Source: Deltaproteobacteria bacterium (GTDB lineage Bacteria; Myxococcota; B64-G9). From it: a stretch of DNA of 17,005 nt. Positions within the stretch are counted from its first letter, which is position 1. The number at the start of each line of letters is the position of its first letter. A program made the position numbers and the translations under genes. Of this stretch, positions 1-7,964 are shown piece by piece. A model generated the notes under the pieces. It was not told the origin of the DNA, did not search any database, and worked only from the letters and a program-made list of their open reading frames with translations. The stretch lies in assembly GCA_003647095.1 (NCBI GenBank), contig QMME01000045.1, positions 1 to 17,005 of the forward strand. The letters run 5' to 3'.

Positions 1-2329
1 CGCTGCAGCCGTCCCAGCCGCATTCCCTGCCGGTGCAGTCTGGCTGGCAAACGCAGGTGCCGTCCTGGCAGATCTCGTTGTCGGCGCAGGTGCCGCAGGT
101 GTGGCCGCAGCCGTCGGGACCGCACTCCCGGCCGGAACACTGCGGGGTGCAACACTGCCCGGTCGAGCTGTTGCAGACATCGCCCTCGTCGCAGCAGGTG
201 CCGTTGCAGTCGACGAAATCGCAGACACAGACGTTGTCCTCGCAGTGGGTGCCGTCCCGGCAGGTGTCGGGACAGGAACCGCCACAGCCGTCGTCGCCGC
301 ACTGCTTGCCCACGCAGGAGGGCGAGCAGACACAGACGCCATCGAGGCAGTAATCGTTGGGCTGGTCGCACTGGCAGAAGCCGCCGCAGCCGTCGGGGCC
401 GCAGGTACGGGCCGGGCAGTCGGGGGTGCAGCAGCCGCCCTGGTCGTTGCACACCTGGCCCTCGGCGCAGCATTCCTGGCCGCACTCCTGGTAGGAGCAG
501 ATGCACTGGTTGAAGATGAAGGGATCGCACCAGGAGTTGGGAGGACAGTCTTGCTTGTCCCACTCCAGGCAGGGGTCCTCGTCGATGTTGCCGCAGACCT
601 TGACGTAGGAACTGTCCAGGAAGTCGCAGTCGGTCTGCCCCTCGGCGCACTGGCTGGTGCAGCCGCCCGAGAACGTGCATTGGCCGTCCTGGCACACGTA
701 CTGGTCCTGGCAGTCGAGCTGCAGGCCGTCGTCACCGGTGCCGTCGCAGTCGCTGTCGAGATCGTCGCACACCTCGTCACCGAAGGACGGGCCGTACTGG
801 GCCGGCCCGCAAGACAGCCACTGGCCGTCCACGCACTGCCCGACGTCATGCAGTGAACCGGTGCAGACACCCTCCTGCAGTTCGCAGGGCTCGAGCAGCA
901 GTTGGGGATCGTCTCCGTCGGTGCGACCGTCGCAGTCGTTGTCGATACCGTCGCAGACCTCCTCGCCGCTGGGTACGCACACCTGCCGGCACTGGCCGGC
1001 CGAGCACTCGTAGCCGGTGGGGCAATCGCGGTCTGATTCGCAGCCGGGCTGGCAGGTGTTGTCGCGGCAGAGGTTGCCGAGCGGGCAGTCGTCCTTGCCC
1101 AGGCACTCCACGCACACCCCGCTTGTGCCATCGCACACCGGCGTGGGCGGGTTGCAGTCCTGGTCGTCGGTGCAGGTGAAGGCGCAACGGTTGTCCACAC
1201 AGCGGTTGTTCTGGGGGCAGTCGTCGTCCTGGAGACACTCCACGCACAGGCCGTGCTCGCCCAGGGACGGTTCGCAGTGCAGATCGCCCGGGCAGTCGCG
1301 GTCACCCTGGCAGCCGGGCAGGCAGGCATTGTCCAGGCACAGGTGGCCCAGGGGACAGTCGTCTACCACCAGGCAGTCGACGCAGGTGTGGGTGTCGGTA
1401 AGGCAATGGCCGGTGGAACAGTCGTCGTCCTGGCGGCAGCCGGGTACGCATTGATGGTCCTGGCATACGTACAGGTCCGGGCAGTGGCTGTCTCCGGTGC
1501 AGTCGACGCACTGGCCGCTGGTGGTATCGCAGGCCTGAGGGTCGCAGTCGGCGTCCTCCAGGCAGTGGAACACGCACTGGTAGCTCTCGCAGGTGAAGGA
1601 CTGCGGGCAGTCGTTGCTGTCGCGGCACTGGGCGCATATGCCATGGTCACCGACGTCGCTGAGACAGGTGGTGCCTTGCGGGCAGTCGCGCGAGGAGCGG
1701 CAGCCGGTGACGCAGCTGCCCCCGTCGCAAATCTGGCCGCGCTGGCAGTCGTCGTCGTTGTTGCAACTGGCCGGAGGCTGGCAATCGTTGTTCTGGCACA
1801 GGTAGTCGTCGGGACAGTCCCCGTCGATCAGGCACTCGACACAGGTGGAGGTGGCCGGGTGGCAGCGGGGGGTGGAACCGGAGCAGTCGTCGTCGGACTG
1901 GCAGCCGGCCTGGCAGGTGTGTTCGACGCAAAAGCTGCCCTGGGGGCAGTCACCGTCGGCCAGGCACTCGAAGCACTGGCCGCTGGCGGTATCGCAGCGG
2001 GGGGTGCCGGCCGGGCAGTCGTCGTCGCCCGCGCAGGCGGCCACGCAGGAGTTGCTGGAACAGATGTAACCGGCGCCGCAGTCGCCGTTATCCAGGCACT
2101 CGACGCAGACCGCCCGTGCCACCAGGCAGCGGCCCAGATCGCCGCTGCAATCGTCGTCCGACTGGCAGCCGCTTCCCGGCACGCACAGTCCGTCCCGGCA
2201 CCACTGGCCGGAAGGGCAGTCGCTGGAGTCGCCGCAGGGTGTGGGCCGGTTCTTGCTCGAGCAGGCAACGGCCAGCAGCAGGGCCAGCAGCGAGACCAGC
2301 GACAGCCAGGTACTGGTTCTTGTGCTCAT
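1..2329 (-). CDS. Cysteine-rich repeat lipoprotein with MopE-type motifs (partial, C-terminus outside window)
   Basis: This frame is open from ATG 2329 to the window edge, giving 776 codons with no stop. The start is supported by a GGAGG Shine-Dalgarno sequence 5 nt upstream. Residues 1-23 form a signal peptide ending LLLAVAC, a lipobox-like site with Cys23 as probable lipidated residue. Residues 32-456 hold about ten tandem modules of roughly 43 residues with the pattern CxxDxDC...C...CVxCxxDxDCPxxxxCxxxxC. Next come two MopE-type putative metal-binding motifs: CDGIDNDCDG at 459-468 and CDDLDSDCDG from 521. From residue 634 to the edge a third family appears, CxPxCxGxxCGxDGCGGxC, in about four copies. 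Such proteins are typical of Myxococcota surfaces, where cysteines form disulfides outside the cytoplasm. No catalytic domain is visible and the function is unknown. It lies downstream of another cysteine-rich lipoprotein on the same strand. Confidence 0.85.
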   Translation of the reverse strand, partial: MSTRTSTWLSLVSLLALLLAVACSSKNRPTPCGDSSDCPSGQWCRDGLCVPGSGCQSDDDCSGDLGRCLVARAVCVECLDNGDCGAGYICSSNSCVAACAGDDDCPAGTPRCDTASGQCFECLADGDCPQGSFCVEHTCQAGCQSDDDCSGSTPRCHPATSTCVECLIDGDCPDDYLCQNNDCQPPASCNNDDDCQRGQICDGGSCVTGCRSSRDCPQGTTCLSDVGDHGICAQCRDSNDCPQSFTCESYQCVFHCLEDADCDPQACDTTSGQCVDCTGDSHCPDLYVCQDHQCVPGCRQDDDCSTGHCLTDTHTCVDCLVVDDCPLGHLCLDNACLPGCQGDRDCPGDLHCEPSLGEHGLCVECLQDDDCPQNNRCVDNRCAFTCTDDQDCNPPTPVCDGTSGVCVECLGKDDCPLGNLCRDNTCQPGCESDRDCPTGYECSAGQCRQVCVPSGEEVCDGIDNDCDGRTDGDDPQLLLEPCELQEGVCTGSLHDVGQCVDGQWLSCGPAQYGPSFGDEVCDDLDSDCDGTGDDGLQLDCQDQYVCQDGQCTFSGGCTSQCAEGQTDCDFLDSSYVKVCGNIDEDPCLEWDKQDCPPNSWCDPFIFNQCICSYQECGQECCAEGQVCNDQGGCCTPDCPARTCGPDGCGGFCQCDQPNDYCLDGVCVCSPSCVGKQCGDDGCGGSCPDTCRDGTHCEDNVCVCDFVDCNGTCCDEGDVCNSSTGQCCTPQCSGRECGPDGCGHTCGTCADNEICQDGTCVCQPDCTGRECGWDGCS
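2..430 (-). repeat. CGxDGCGG-type cysteine/glycine repeats, C-terminal part of the lipoprotein
   Basis: Four units resembling CxPxCxGxxCGxDGCGGxC are spaced by about 35-40 residues. Variants seen are RTCGPDGCGGFC, KQCGDDGCGGSC, RECGPDGCGHTC and RECGWDGC at the window edge. They alternate with CxCxxDxC linkers. This motif family recurs in secreted Myxococcota proteins of unknown function. The array probably continues past position 1. Confidence 0.7.
963..2236 (-). repeat. Tandem cysteine-module repeats within the lipoprotein gene
   Basis: About ten in-frame units of roughly 43 codons encode paired cysteine modules. Each unit opens with CxxDxDC and has a central CVxCL-type segment followed by DDCPxxxxC. 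The units differ substantially in sequence, so this is an old protein-level repeat and not a recent DNA duplication. Residues 32-456 of the encoded protein are covered. Confidence 0.75.
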
Positions 2330-2473
2330 GGATTCCTCCCCCTCATCGGCTCATGACATGGATACGGCTTGATTACGATATTTACCCGGATCACGGGTGT
2401 CGTGCAGGACGGGGAGTGACATTGCCGTCCATACTGCCCCAGGCATGGTTGCGCGGTCAAGCCGCAACAATGT
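2330..2473 (-). other. Intergenic region between the two cysteine-rich lipoprotein genes
   Basis: This 144-nt gap holds no gene. Reading the minus strand, a weak promoter-like pair TTGACC (2460-2455) and CAGTAT (2436-2431) is separated by 18 nt; the -10 matches the consensus at only three positions. A small perfect inverted repeat, ACCCG-N5-CGGGT, lies at 2384-2398, and CCATGCC/GGC-ATGG forms an imperfect hairpin near 2429-2448. Neither is followed by a T-run. Whether the downstream gene has its own promoter or is read from the upstream gene is undecided. Confidence 0.3.
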
Positions 2474-5400
2474 TCACTGCAGCCTGCAGATGGCCCCGGG
2501 GATGTAGGCGCGGTTGTTCTCCTCCAGGCACTCGTTGCGCTGGCCGTCGTAGTCGCTGACCACGACGATGTCGTGGCCCTGGTCGGTGGGGGCGTCGGCC
2601 CAGGCGCAGGAGACGTCCTGGCACTGGCCCGGCTGCAGGTCGCCGCTGGTCGTGGCGCTGCACACCAGCGTGCCTCCCTGGTCGGGATCGCCGTCGAAGA
2701 AGCCCACGTTCACCCCGGCGGCGATGGGGCTGGTGCCGCGGTTGCAGATGCGCACCGTCAGGGTGAGTACCCCCCCCGGGCAGTCGGCCGAGAACACCCC
2801 CTGGCCGGCGGTGGTGTCGGGCGAGTACTCGGGGTGCAGGTCGCCCTGGACGTTCTGGCGGAAGTTGTTCAGCCCCGCCACCTGCCAGTTGAGCTGCGCC
2901 TGGGAGGTGCGCGGCACGGTGCCGTCCTCGTTGATGTTGGTCACCGCGTAGGCATGCTGGTTCCAGATGGTGCGCGAGCCCACCCAGCGGTCCAGGGCAT
3001 CGCGGTAGACGCGGATGCCGTGCATGCTGCCCCGCCACTCGGCCCGGCAGGTGGAGCCGCTGCCCGGGGTGCCGGCCGGTGGCGGCGCGCACACGAAGCC
3101 GTCGGTGGCCCCGCCGCACTCGGCGTCGCCGCTGCAGCGGCACAGGCCGGCGTCGCAGTTGCCGCTCAGGCAATCGCCGTCGTCGTTGCAGGGCAGGCCG
3201 GCAAAGAGCGGGTCCATGGGCAGGCCCCCGGGAGAGGTGTCGTAGGGCAGCCCGCCCATGCCGTCGACCAGGTCGGGGGAGGTGCCGCAGCTTTCGTTGG
3301 CCGGCACTACCAGCTCGGCGGCGTAGTCACCGTCGGTGTCGGCCACGACGGGGTTTTCGTTCCAGGTGCAGGAAGAACGCCACTGCGAGTACAGCACCCG
3401 GCCGTTCTTGCCGTCGTAGACGCGCACGAAGCACTCGTCGGCGTAGACCGCCTCCACCGAGCCGTCTCCCTCGAAGTCGAACAGCGACGAGCCGGTGATG
3501 TTGGAGGAGTGATCCTGGGAAGGCTGCGTCCAGAGGATGCCGTCCGAGCGGCCGGTGGGGCAGAAGGCCGGGTCGGGTGCTCCCCGGCAGTCGGGATCGA
3601 ACACGGTGTAGGAGTCCGAGGCGGCGGCGGCCAGCTCGGCCCGGCCGTCGCCGTCGAAGTCGCCGATGGTGGGCGGACCGCCCCCGCTCGAGGAAGGCAG
3701 GGAGTAGGGGCCGAAGACGGTACGGCCCAGGACGTTGTCGATGCGGGCGGAGCCGTTGGCCACCACGGCGATCTCGGCGATGCCGTCCAGCACGGTGCGA
3801 TCGTCGCCGGCCGGATCGGCGCCGAAGGTGCCGAAGTCGGCCACCGCGGTGTAACCGTTGCCGGCGCCGCCCCACTCCTGCACCCAGCGCCGGCCGGCCG
3901 GGTCGAACTCCCACAGGGCCACTCCCCCGGCCAGCTCCACCCGGCCGTCGGCGTCGAGGTCGGCCGCCGCCGGAAAGCCGATGCGCCACAGCACCGCAAG
4001 CCCCAGGGAGGAATCCACCAGCAGCCCGCCGGCGTCGTACACCAGACCGCCCGAGAGCACCTCGGGGCTGCCGTCGTCGTCGAGATCGGCAATGGAAGGT
4101 CCGCCCCAGCCGGTGGCTCCCTCGGAGAAGGTCACCGGGGCGCCGTTGGAGTCGTGGCCGGTCCACAGCGTCTGCCAGGAGCCGGAAGCGGCGTCGTAGC
4201 GGTAGGCGATGACCCCGCCGTTGTTCAGGTGGGCCACGATCTCGGGCCGGCCGTCGCCGTCGAGGTCGGCCGCCGCCGGCGGGTTGCAGCCGTTCAGGTA
4301 GGGGCCCAGGGAGAACTGGATCTCGCAGGTGGCGCCGTCGATGATGCGCAGCACCCCGTCCAGGGTGGTCACCACCCCGGAGTCACCGTCCAGGCCGTCG
4401 TAGGAGTTGAACACGATCGACGGCCGCACCGTGGCCGGGTCGCCGTCGAAGTCGAAGTCGACCACCACCGGGGTGCCCAGCACCTGCAGGTGGTTGGGAT
4501 AGGGATCGCCGGCCGGCGGCCCCAGCCACTGGCACTGCAGGCTGGGTTGGAACAGGCCGGCGAAGATGAGCCGGGTGCACTCGGGGTTGCTGCCGTCGTC
4601 GCCGCGCGGGCCCACCCCGTAGGGCAGGCAGTCGCCGTCCTGGCAGTAGGAGTCTTCCTGGCAATCGGCGTCGCTGCTGCAGCCGCCCTGGTCGGCGATG
4701 CAGGCGTCGAAGCGGCAGATCTGGCCGGGCCGGCAGCAGGTGCCGGCGCAGTCGATGCCCGAGTCGGGCACCCCGTCGCAGTCGTTGTCGATCCCGTCGC
4801 AGGTGGTGTCGGGCACCTGGTACTCCGGCGGGTAGGGGCACTGCCAGGTGCCGTCTTCGCACACCGCCTCGGTGCCGGCGCATACCCCCAGCGAGGAACA
4901 GAAGCCGGGGTTGCTCACTTCCTCGTCGGTGTCGCCGTCGCAGTCCTCGTCGCGGCCGTCGCAGGACTCGGCGTCCTCCGGCAGCACCTGGCCCAGGCAC
5001 TCGCCCCAGCTGCGGTCGCCGCGGCAGGTGGCGTGACCGGCCGAGCAGATGCCCACTCCCTCGGTGCCGGCCGGACCCTGGTAGCAGGAAACGACCTCGC
5101 CGGGAGTGCAGCCGCAGTCCGGCTCGTCGGTTTCGCCGTCGCAGTCGTTGTCCTTGCCGTCGGCGCACTTCTCCTCGGCCCCGGGGTTGGCGGAGGGATC
5201 TTCATCGTCGCAGTCGGGCCCGGCCGGGCAACCGGGACCGTAGCCGTCGCCGTCCGCATCCTGGCACTGGTTGCCCCCGTCGCCGTCCCCGCCGTCCGTG
5301 GGTTCGGCCGGGCGGCAGAAGCCGTCACGGCAGCGCTCCCCGTCGGCGCACTGGGAGTCGTCCTGGCAGGGAGTGTGGCATACCCCGGAGACGCACTGCT

Positions 5401-5587
5401 GGCCGTCGGGGCAGTCGGCGGAGGTCATGCAGGGCTGCTGGCAGTAGCCGTCGATGCACTCCAGCCCTCCCGGGCAGTCGGGGTCGGAGACGCAGGGCTG
5501 CGGCCCCGGCGCCGTGGCCGAGGAGCAGGCCAGGCAGAGGCAGAGCAGGGCCAGGCCGGCGACCATTCGCAGAACAGGATCTCTCAT
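2474..5587 (-). CDS. Exported VCBS/FG-GAP propeller lipoprotein with cysteine modules, MopE-type motifs and CARDB-like C-terminus
   Basis: The gene encodes 1037 residues. I chose ATG 5587 over an in-frame start at 5656 because GAGGT sits 6 nt upstream and the protein then begins with a signal peptide ending LCLAC; Cys21 is the probable lipidation site, although Cys at -3 is atypical. Residues 31-97 carry three EGF-sized cysteine modules (CxxDxDCPxGxxCxxGxC). Three MopE-type motifs follow: CADGKDNDCDG (141), CDGRDEDCDG (209) and CDGIDNDCDG (263). Residues about 372-762 contain FG-GAP/VCBS blades with calcium-loop cores DLDGDGRPE, DLDDDGSPE, DLDADG and DFDGDGRAE. A second cysteine pair region lies at 800-850, then a WNQHAY-containing segment and a CARDB-like Ig domain (937-1032). 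It is probably an outer-surface adhesion or binding protein; the ligand is unknown. The gene has its own predicted promoter. Confidence 0.88.
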   Translation of the reverse strand: MRDPVLRMVAGLALLCLCLACSSATAPGPQPCVSDPDCPGGLECIDGYCQQPCMTSADCPDGQQCVSGVCHTPCQDDSQCADGERCRDGFCRPAEPTDGGDGDGGNQCQDADGDGYGPGCPAGPDCDDEDPSANPGAEEKCADGKDNDCDGETDEPDCGCTPGEVVSCYQGPAGTEGVGICSAGHATCRGDRSWGECLGQVLPEDAESCDGRDEDCDGDTDEEVSNPGFCSSLGVCAGTEAVCEDGTWQCPYPPEYQVPDTTCDGIDNDCDGVPDSGIDCAGTCCRPGQICRFDACIADQGGCSSDADCQEDSYCQDGDCLPYGVGPRGDDGSNPECTRLIFAGLFQPSLQCQWLGPPAGDPYPNHLQVLGTPVVVDFDFDGDPATVRPSIVFNSYDGLDGDSGVVTTLDGVLRIIDGATCEIQFSLGPYLNGCNPPAAADLDGDGRPEIVAHLNNGGVIAYRYDAASGSWQTLWTGHDSNGAPVTFSEGATGWGGPSIADLDDDGSPEVLSGGLVYDAGGLLVDSSLGLAVLWRIGFPAAADLDADGRVELAGGVALWEFDPAGRRWVQEWGGAGNGYTAVADFGTFGADPAGDDRTVLDGIAEIAVVANGSARIDNVLGRTVFGPYSLPSSSGGGPPTIGDFDGDGRAELAAAASDSYTVFDPDCRGAPDPAFCPTGRSDGILWTQPSQDHSSNITGSSLFDFEGDGSVEAVYADECFVRVYDGKNGRVLYSQWRSSCTWNENPVVADTDGDYAAELVVPANESCGTSPDLVDGMGGLPYDTSPGGLPMDPLFAGLPCNDDGDCLSGNCDAGLCRCSGDAECGGATDGFVCAPPPAGTPGSGSTCRAEWRGSMHGIRVYRDALDRWVGSRTIWNQHAYAVTNINEDGTVPRTSQAQLNWQVAGLNNFRQNVQGDLHPEYSPDTTAGQGVFSADCPGGVLTLTVRICNRGTSPIAAGVNVGFFDGDPDQGGTLVCSATTSGDLQPGQCQDVSCAWADAPTDQGHDIVVVSDYDGQRNECLEENNRAYIPGAICRLQ

Positions 5588-5626
5588 GGAGGCACCTCGA
5601 TTGCGTGACGGTTGCTGTCTCCGGGG

Positions 5627-5656
5627 ATTATGCCCCGGGGCGGGGGGTGATGACAA
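5627..5656 (-). promoter_or_regulatory. Predicted sigma70-type promoter of the VCBS lipoprotein gene
   Basis: On the minus strand, TTGTCA (5656-5651) and CATAAT (5632-5627) are separated by 18 nt, each matching consensus at five of six positions. The -10 lies 39 nt upstream of the chosen ATG at 5587. The spacer ends in a perfect 10-bp palindrome, GCCCCGGGGC (5632-5641), which overlaps the edge of the -10 and could be an operator or merely GC-rich chance. Confidence 0.5.
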
Positions 5657-5699
5657 TACGCCCCGGCGACTCCGGCACTCAGGATGTGAACAGCCCGGT

Positions 5700-5717
5700 G
5701 CCCGGCCGAAGCCGGGC
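5700..5717 (-). terminator. UUCG-loop hairpin downstream of the thiolase operon
   Basis: On the minus strand this reads GCCCGGC-TTCG-GCCGGGC, a perfect 7-bp GC stem closed by a stable UUCG tetraloop. It begins about 36 nt after the stop codon of the thiolase-DUF35 gene. No U-tract follows, so it is either a non-canonical terminator or a 3'-end-protecting structure. Confidence 0.45.
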
Positions 5718-5752
5718 TCCGGGCGGATCGAGGAGGAGGAAGCGGGTGCCCG

Positions 5753-7954
5753 TCAGCGCCGGCGGCGCGGCTTGAACCACACCCCCTCGGGGCCCTGGTT
5801 CTTCTTGCCGCGCACCAGCTCCACCGGCATGCCCACGGAGACCTTGGCCGGGTCCGTGGCCTGCAGGCGGCCGAAGATGCTGCCGCGGACCTCCGGGAAG
5901 ACCACCTGCACCACGATCTGGGGCTTGTCCAGCAGGTGTCCCGAGCGGTCCTCGTGCATCACGGTGTAGGAGGCCACCCGGCCGGCGCGGGGATCGAGGG
6001 CCTTGGCGTTCCTGCCGGGCTCGAAGGAGGTCAGGCAGGACTCGCAGAAGCCGGCCGGCGGGATCATCACCTGGCCGCACTGCGGGCACTTGCTGGCCGA
6101 GAGCTTGCCCCGGGCCAGGTCCTGGTAGAACTTGATGCCGCCCAGCCCGGCGGTGTAGCGGTAGCTCAGCGGGATCTTGCCGGGGAAGGAGAGGGCAGTG
6201 GTGCTGTCGAGTTCCACCGGCTTGATGCGCACCGGCGCTTCCACCCGGGCGGGCTGGCGCCGGAGCGGCTTGAAGTAGAGGATGTCGGTGACGCTGCCGG
6301 TACGCTCCTTGGCCGGCTTCCAGACCGCCTTCACCGGCATGCCCACCTTGACGTCCTTGGGGTCCACCTCGCCCAGCATGTGGCACAGTCCCATGTCCTC
6401 GGGACAGCCGTCGATGGCGATGACGGCGAAGATGTTTGTCTTGCCCCGGGGCAGCGGCGAGGAGTCCCAGTTGACGTGGGAGAGGGTGAAGGTCTTGACA
6501 GTGCCGGTGTCGGGGAGGTCGTAGTAGTCGTGGACCCCGTTCAGGTTGCACAGCTCGCAGAAGGAACGGGGCGGGATCATCATCCGCCCGCAGTGGCGGC
6601 AGCGCGAGCCGCGCAGCTTGCCCTGCTTGAAGCCGTCGAGGTAGGTGGTCAGTGCGAAGCCGTTGTCCCAGCTGTAGCGCAGGTCGGGGCTGTAGACGAT
6701 GTGCTCGACATCGGTGACCTCGCGCAGGGGAGTGCCGGGCAGATCCTTGCTGGTGGCCTTCATCCACCAGGTCTGGCGGGGCATGGCCCCCTCGGAAGAC
6801 ATCACCACCACCGTGCCCACCTGCATCAGGTCTCCCCAGGCCTGGGCGATGCCGCGGTAGGGAACCTTCTTGACCTGGCGCTTGCCCGCCTGGCCGGAGA
6901 GCTGGAAGTACAGCTCGGCGATCTTCATCAGGCCGGTGGCGGCGATGGGGTTGCCCACCCCCAGCGCCCCGCCCGAGGGACACATGGGATGGGAGCCGTC
7001 GCGCTCCAGCTGGCCGTCGAGCAGCAGCTGGCGCACCTTGCGCCCGCTCTTGTCGAGCATCAGGGCGTTCATGTGGTGCAGGGCCTTGTAGTCGAAGGGA
7101 TCGTAGGGCTCCCAGACGTCGATCTGCTCCTCGGGCTTGGTGATGCCGGCCATGCGGTAGGCGTCCTTGGCGGCCATGGCCACGTAGTTGGGGAAGGCCA
7201 GGTCGCGGGTGTTCCAGTAGGCGGTGTCGAGCCGGTAGCCCACGCCCTCGAAGAACACCGGGGCCTTGCTGTGGGCCCGGGCCACGTCCTCGTTGGCGAG
7301 CACGATGGCCACGGCGCCGTCCGAGGTGGGGCTGATGTCCAGGCGCTTGACCGGCCAGGACAGCAGCTTGGATTTCATCACGTCCTTGACGGTCAGCTTG
7401 GCCCCCAGCTGGGCGGAGGGATGATCCAGGGCGTTGCGCTTGTTCATCACCGACACCCGGGCGATTTCCTCCTCCGTGTAGCCGTAGACGTGCATGAAGC
7501 GCGCCATCTCGATGGCGAAGATGTGGATCAGGGTCAGCTCCAGCGGCTGCTCGGTGGTGTGGTCGAAGATGGTCAGGAAGGCGCCGGCCGGGTGGGGGAA
7601 GCAGGGCGACATCTTCTCCTCGGCCACCACCAGGCAGGTGCGGAAGCGGCCCGAGGCCACGTGCATCCAGCCGTGGATGCCGCTCATCACCCCGGTGCCG
7701 CCGCCCACGTAGTGACGCAGGTAGGGCTTGTTCTTGCCGCCGCAGCCGGCCAGCACGTTCTCCCCGTTCAGGTGGATGCCGTCGAAGGCGTCCGGGGCGG
7801 TGCCCAGGCAGACGGCGTCGATGTCCTCGATGCCCAGCCCGGCATCGCGCAGGGCCATCTCCACCGCCTGGGCGGCCAACTCGCCGCTCGATTCCTTGGC
7901 CCGACGAACGAAGCGGGTCATGCCCGCGCCAATGACCGCTACTTTGTTGCTCAT
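5753..7954 (-). CDS. Thiolase-fold protein fused to two DUF35 (zinc ribbon/OB-fold) domains
   Basis: The protein has 733 residues. Residues 1-390 match the SCP2-type thiolase/acetyl-CoA acetyltransferase fold: N-terminal VAVIGAGMTRF, SGRF...VVAEEKMS and EPYDPF at 282. Two consecutive DUF35 units follow. Unit one has zinc-ribbon cysteines 452, 455, 466 and 469 and an OB-fold to about 560. Unit two has cysteines 623, 626, 637 and 640 and an OB-fold to about 715. The canonical catalytic residues are absent: the nucleophilic Cys position reads VGGGTG (Gly85), the GHP histidine is Asn335 (GNPIAATG), and the C-terminal CGG motif is missing. Family knowledge: DUF35 proteins bridge thiolase partners and help bind CoA substrates (archaeal HMG-CoA synthase complex, ChsH2-Ltp2, BbsAB). 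I infer a role in acyl-CoA carbon-carbon bond chemistry, substrate unknown. The start ATG has GGAGG 5 nt upstream, overlapping the stop of the preceding gene. Confidence 0.9.
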   Translation of the reverse strand: MSNKVAVIGAGMTRFVRRAKESSGELAAQAVEMALRDAGLGIEDIDAVCLGTAPDAFDGIHLNGENVLAGCGGKNKPYLRHYVGGGTGVMSGIHGWMHVASGRFRTCLVVAEEKMSPCFPHPAGAFLTIFDHTTEQPLELTLIHIFAIEMARFMHVYGYTEEEIARVSVMNKRNALDHPSAQLGAKLTVKDVMKSKLLSWPVKRLDISPTSDGAVAIVLANEDVARAHSKAPVFFEGVGYRLDTAYWNTRDLAFPNYVAMAAKDAYRMAGITKPEEQIDVWEPYDPFDYKALHHMNALMLDKSGRKVRQLLLDGQLERDGSHPMCPSGGALGVGNPIAATGLMKIAELYFQLSGQAGKRQVKKVPYRGIAQAWGDLMQVGTVVVMSSEGAMPRQTWWMKATSKDLPGTPLREVTDVEHIVYSPDLRYSWDNGFALTTYLDGFKQGKLRGSRCRHCGRMMIPPRSFCELCNLNGVHDYYDLPDTGTVKTFTLSHVNWDSSPLPRGKTNIFAVIAIDGCPEDMGLCHMLGEVDPKDVKVGMPVKAVWKPAKERTGSVTDILYFKPLRRQPARVEAPVRIKPVELDSTTALSFPGKIPLSYRYTAGLGGIKFYQDLARGKLSASKCPQCGQVMIPPAGFCESCLTSFEPGRNAKALDPRAGRVASYTVMHEDRSGHLLDKPQIVVQVVFPEVRGSIFGRLQATDPAKVSVGMPVELVRGKKNQGPEGVWFKPRRRR

Positions 7955-7964
7955 GGTGTCCTCC

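Noticed and set aside
926..955. Assigning copper binding to the DGxDNDCDG motifs
   Set aside because: The family name comes from MopE, but the motif alone in Myxococcota proteins does not show which metal, if any, is bound; calcium is as plausible.
948..2236. Periodic repeats resembling a CRISPR or satellite array
   Set aside because: The period is coding (about 43 codons), the units diverge in sequence, and no identical direct repeats with unique spacers are present.
101..2356. Two plus-strand open frames (101-856 and 1253-2356) over the cysteine-rich lipoprotein
   Set aside because: They share the codon register of the minus-strand gene, whose TGC cysteine codons read as GCA alanine; Ala/Val/Gly-rich and without motifs.
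2573..5608. A 1011-codon plus-strand open frame opposite the VCBS lipoprotein
   Set aside because: It is dominated by Ala, Gly and Val, lacks motifs, and mirrors the cysteine and aspartate codons of the real gene on the minus strand.
5588..5656. Upstream start at 5656 for the VCBS lipoprotein
   Set aside because: It would begin within the predicted -35 box and place 23 polar residues before the signal peptide; ATG 5587 has a good ribosome binding site.
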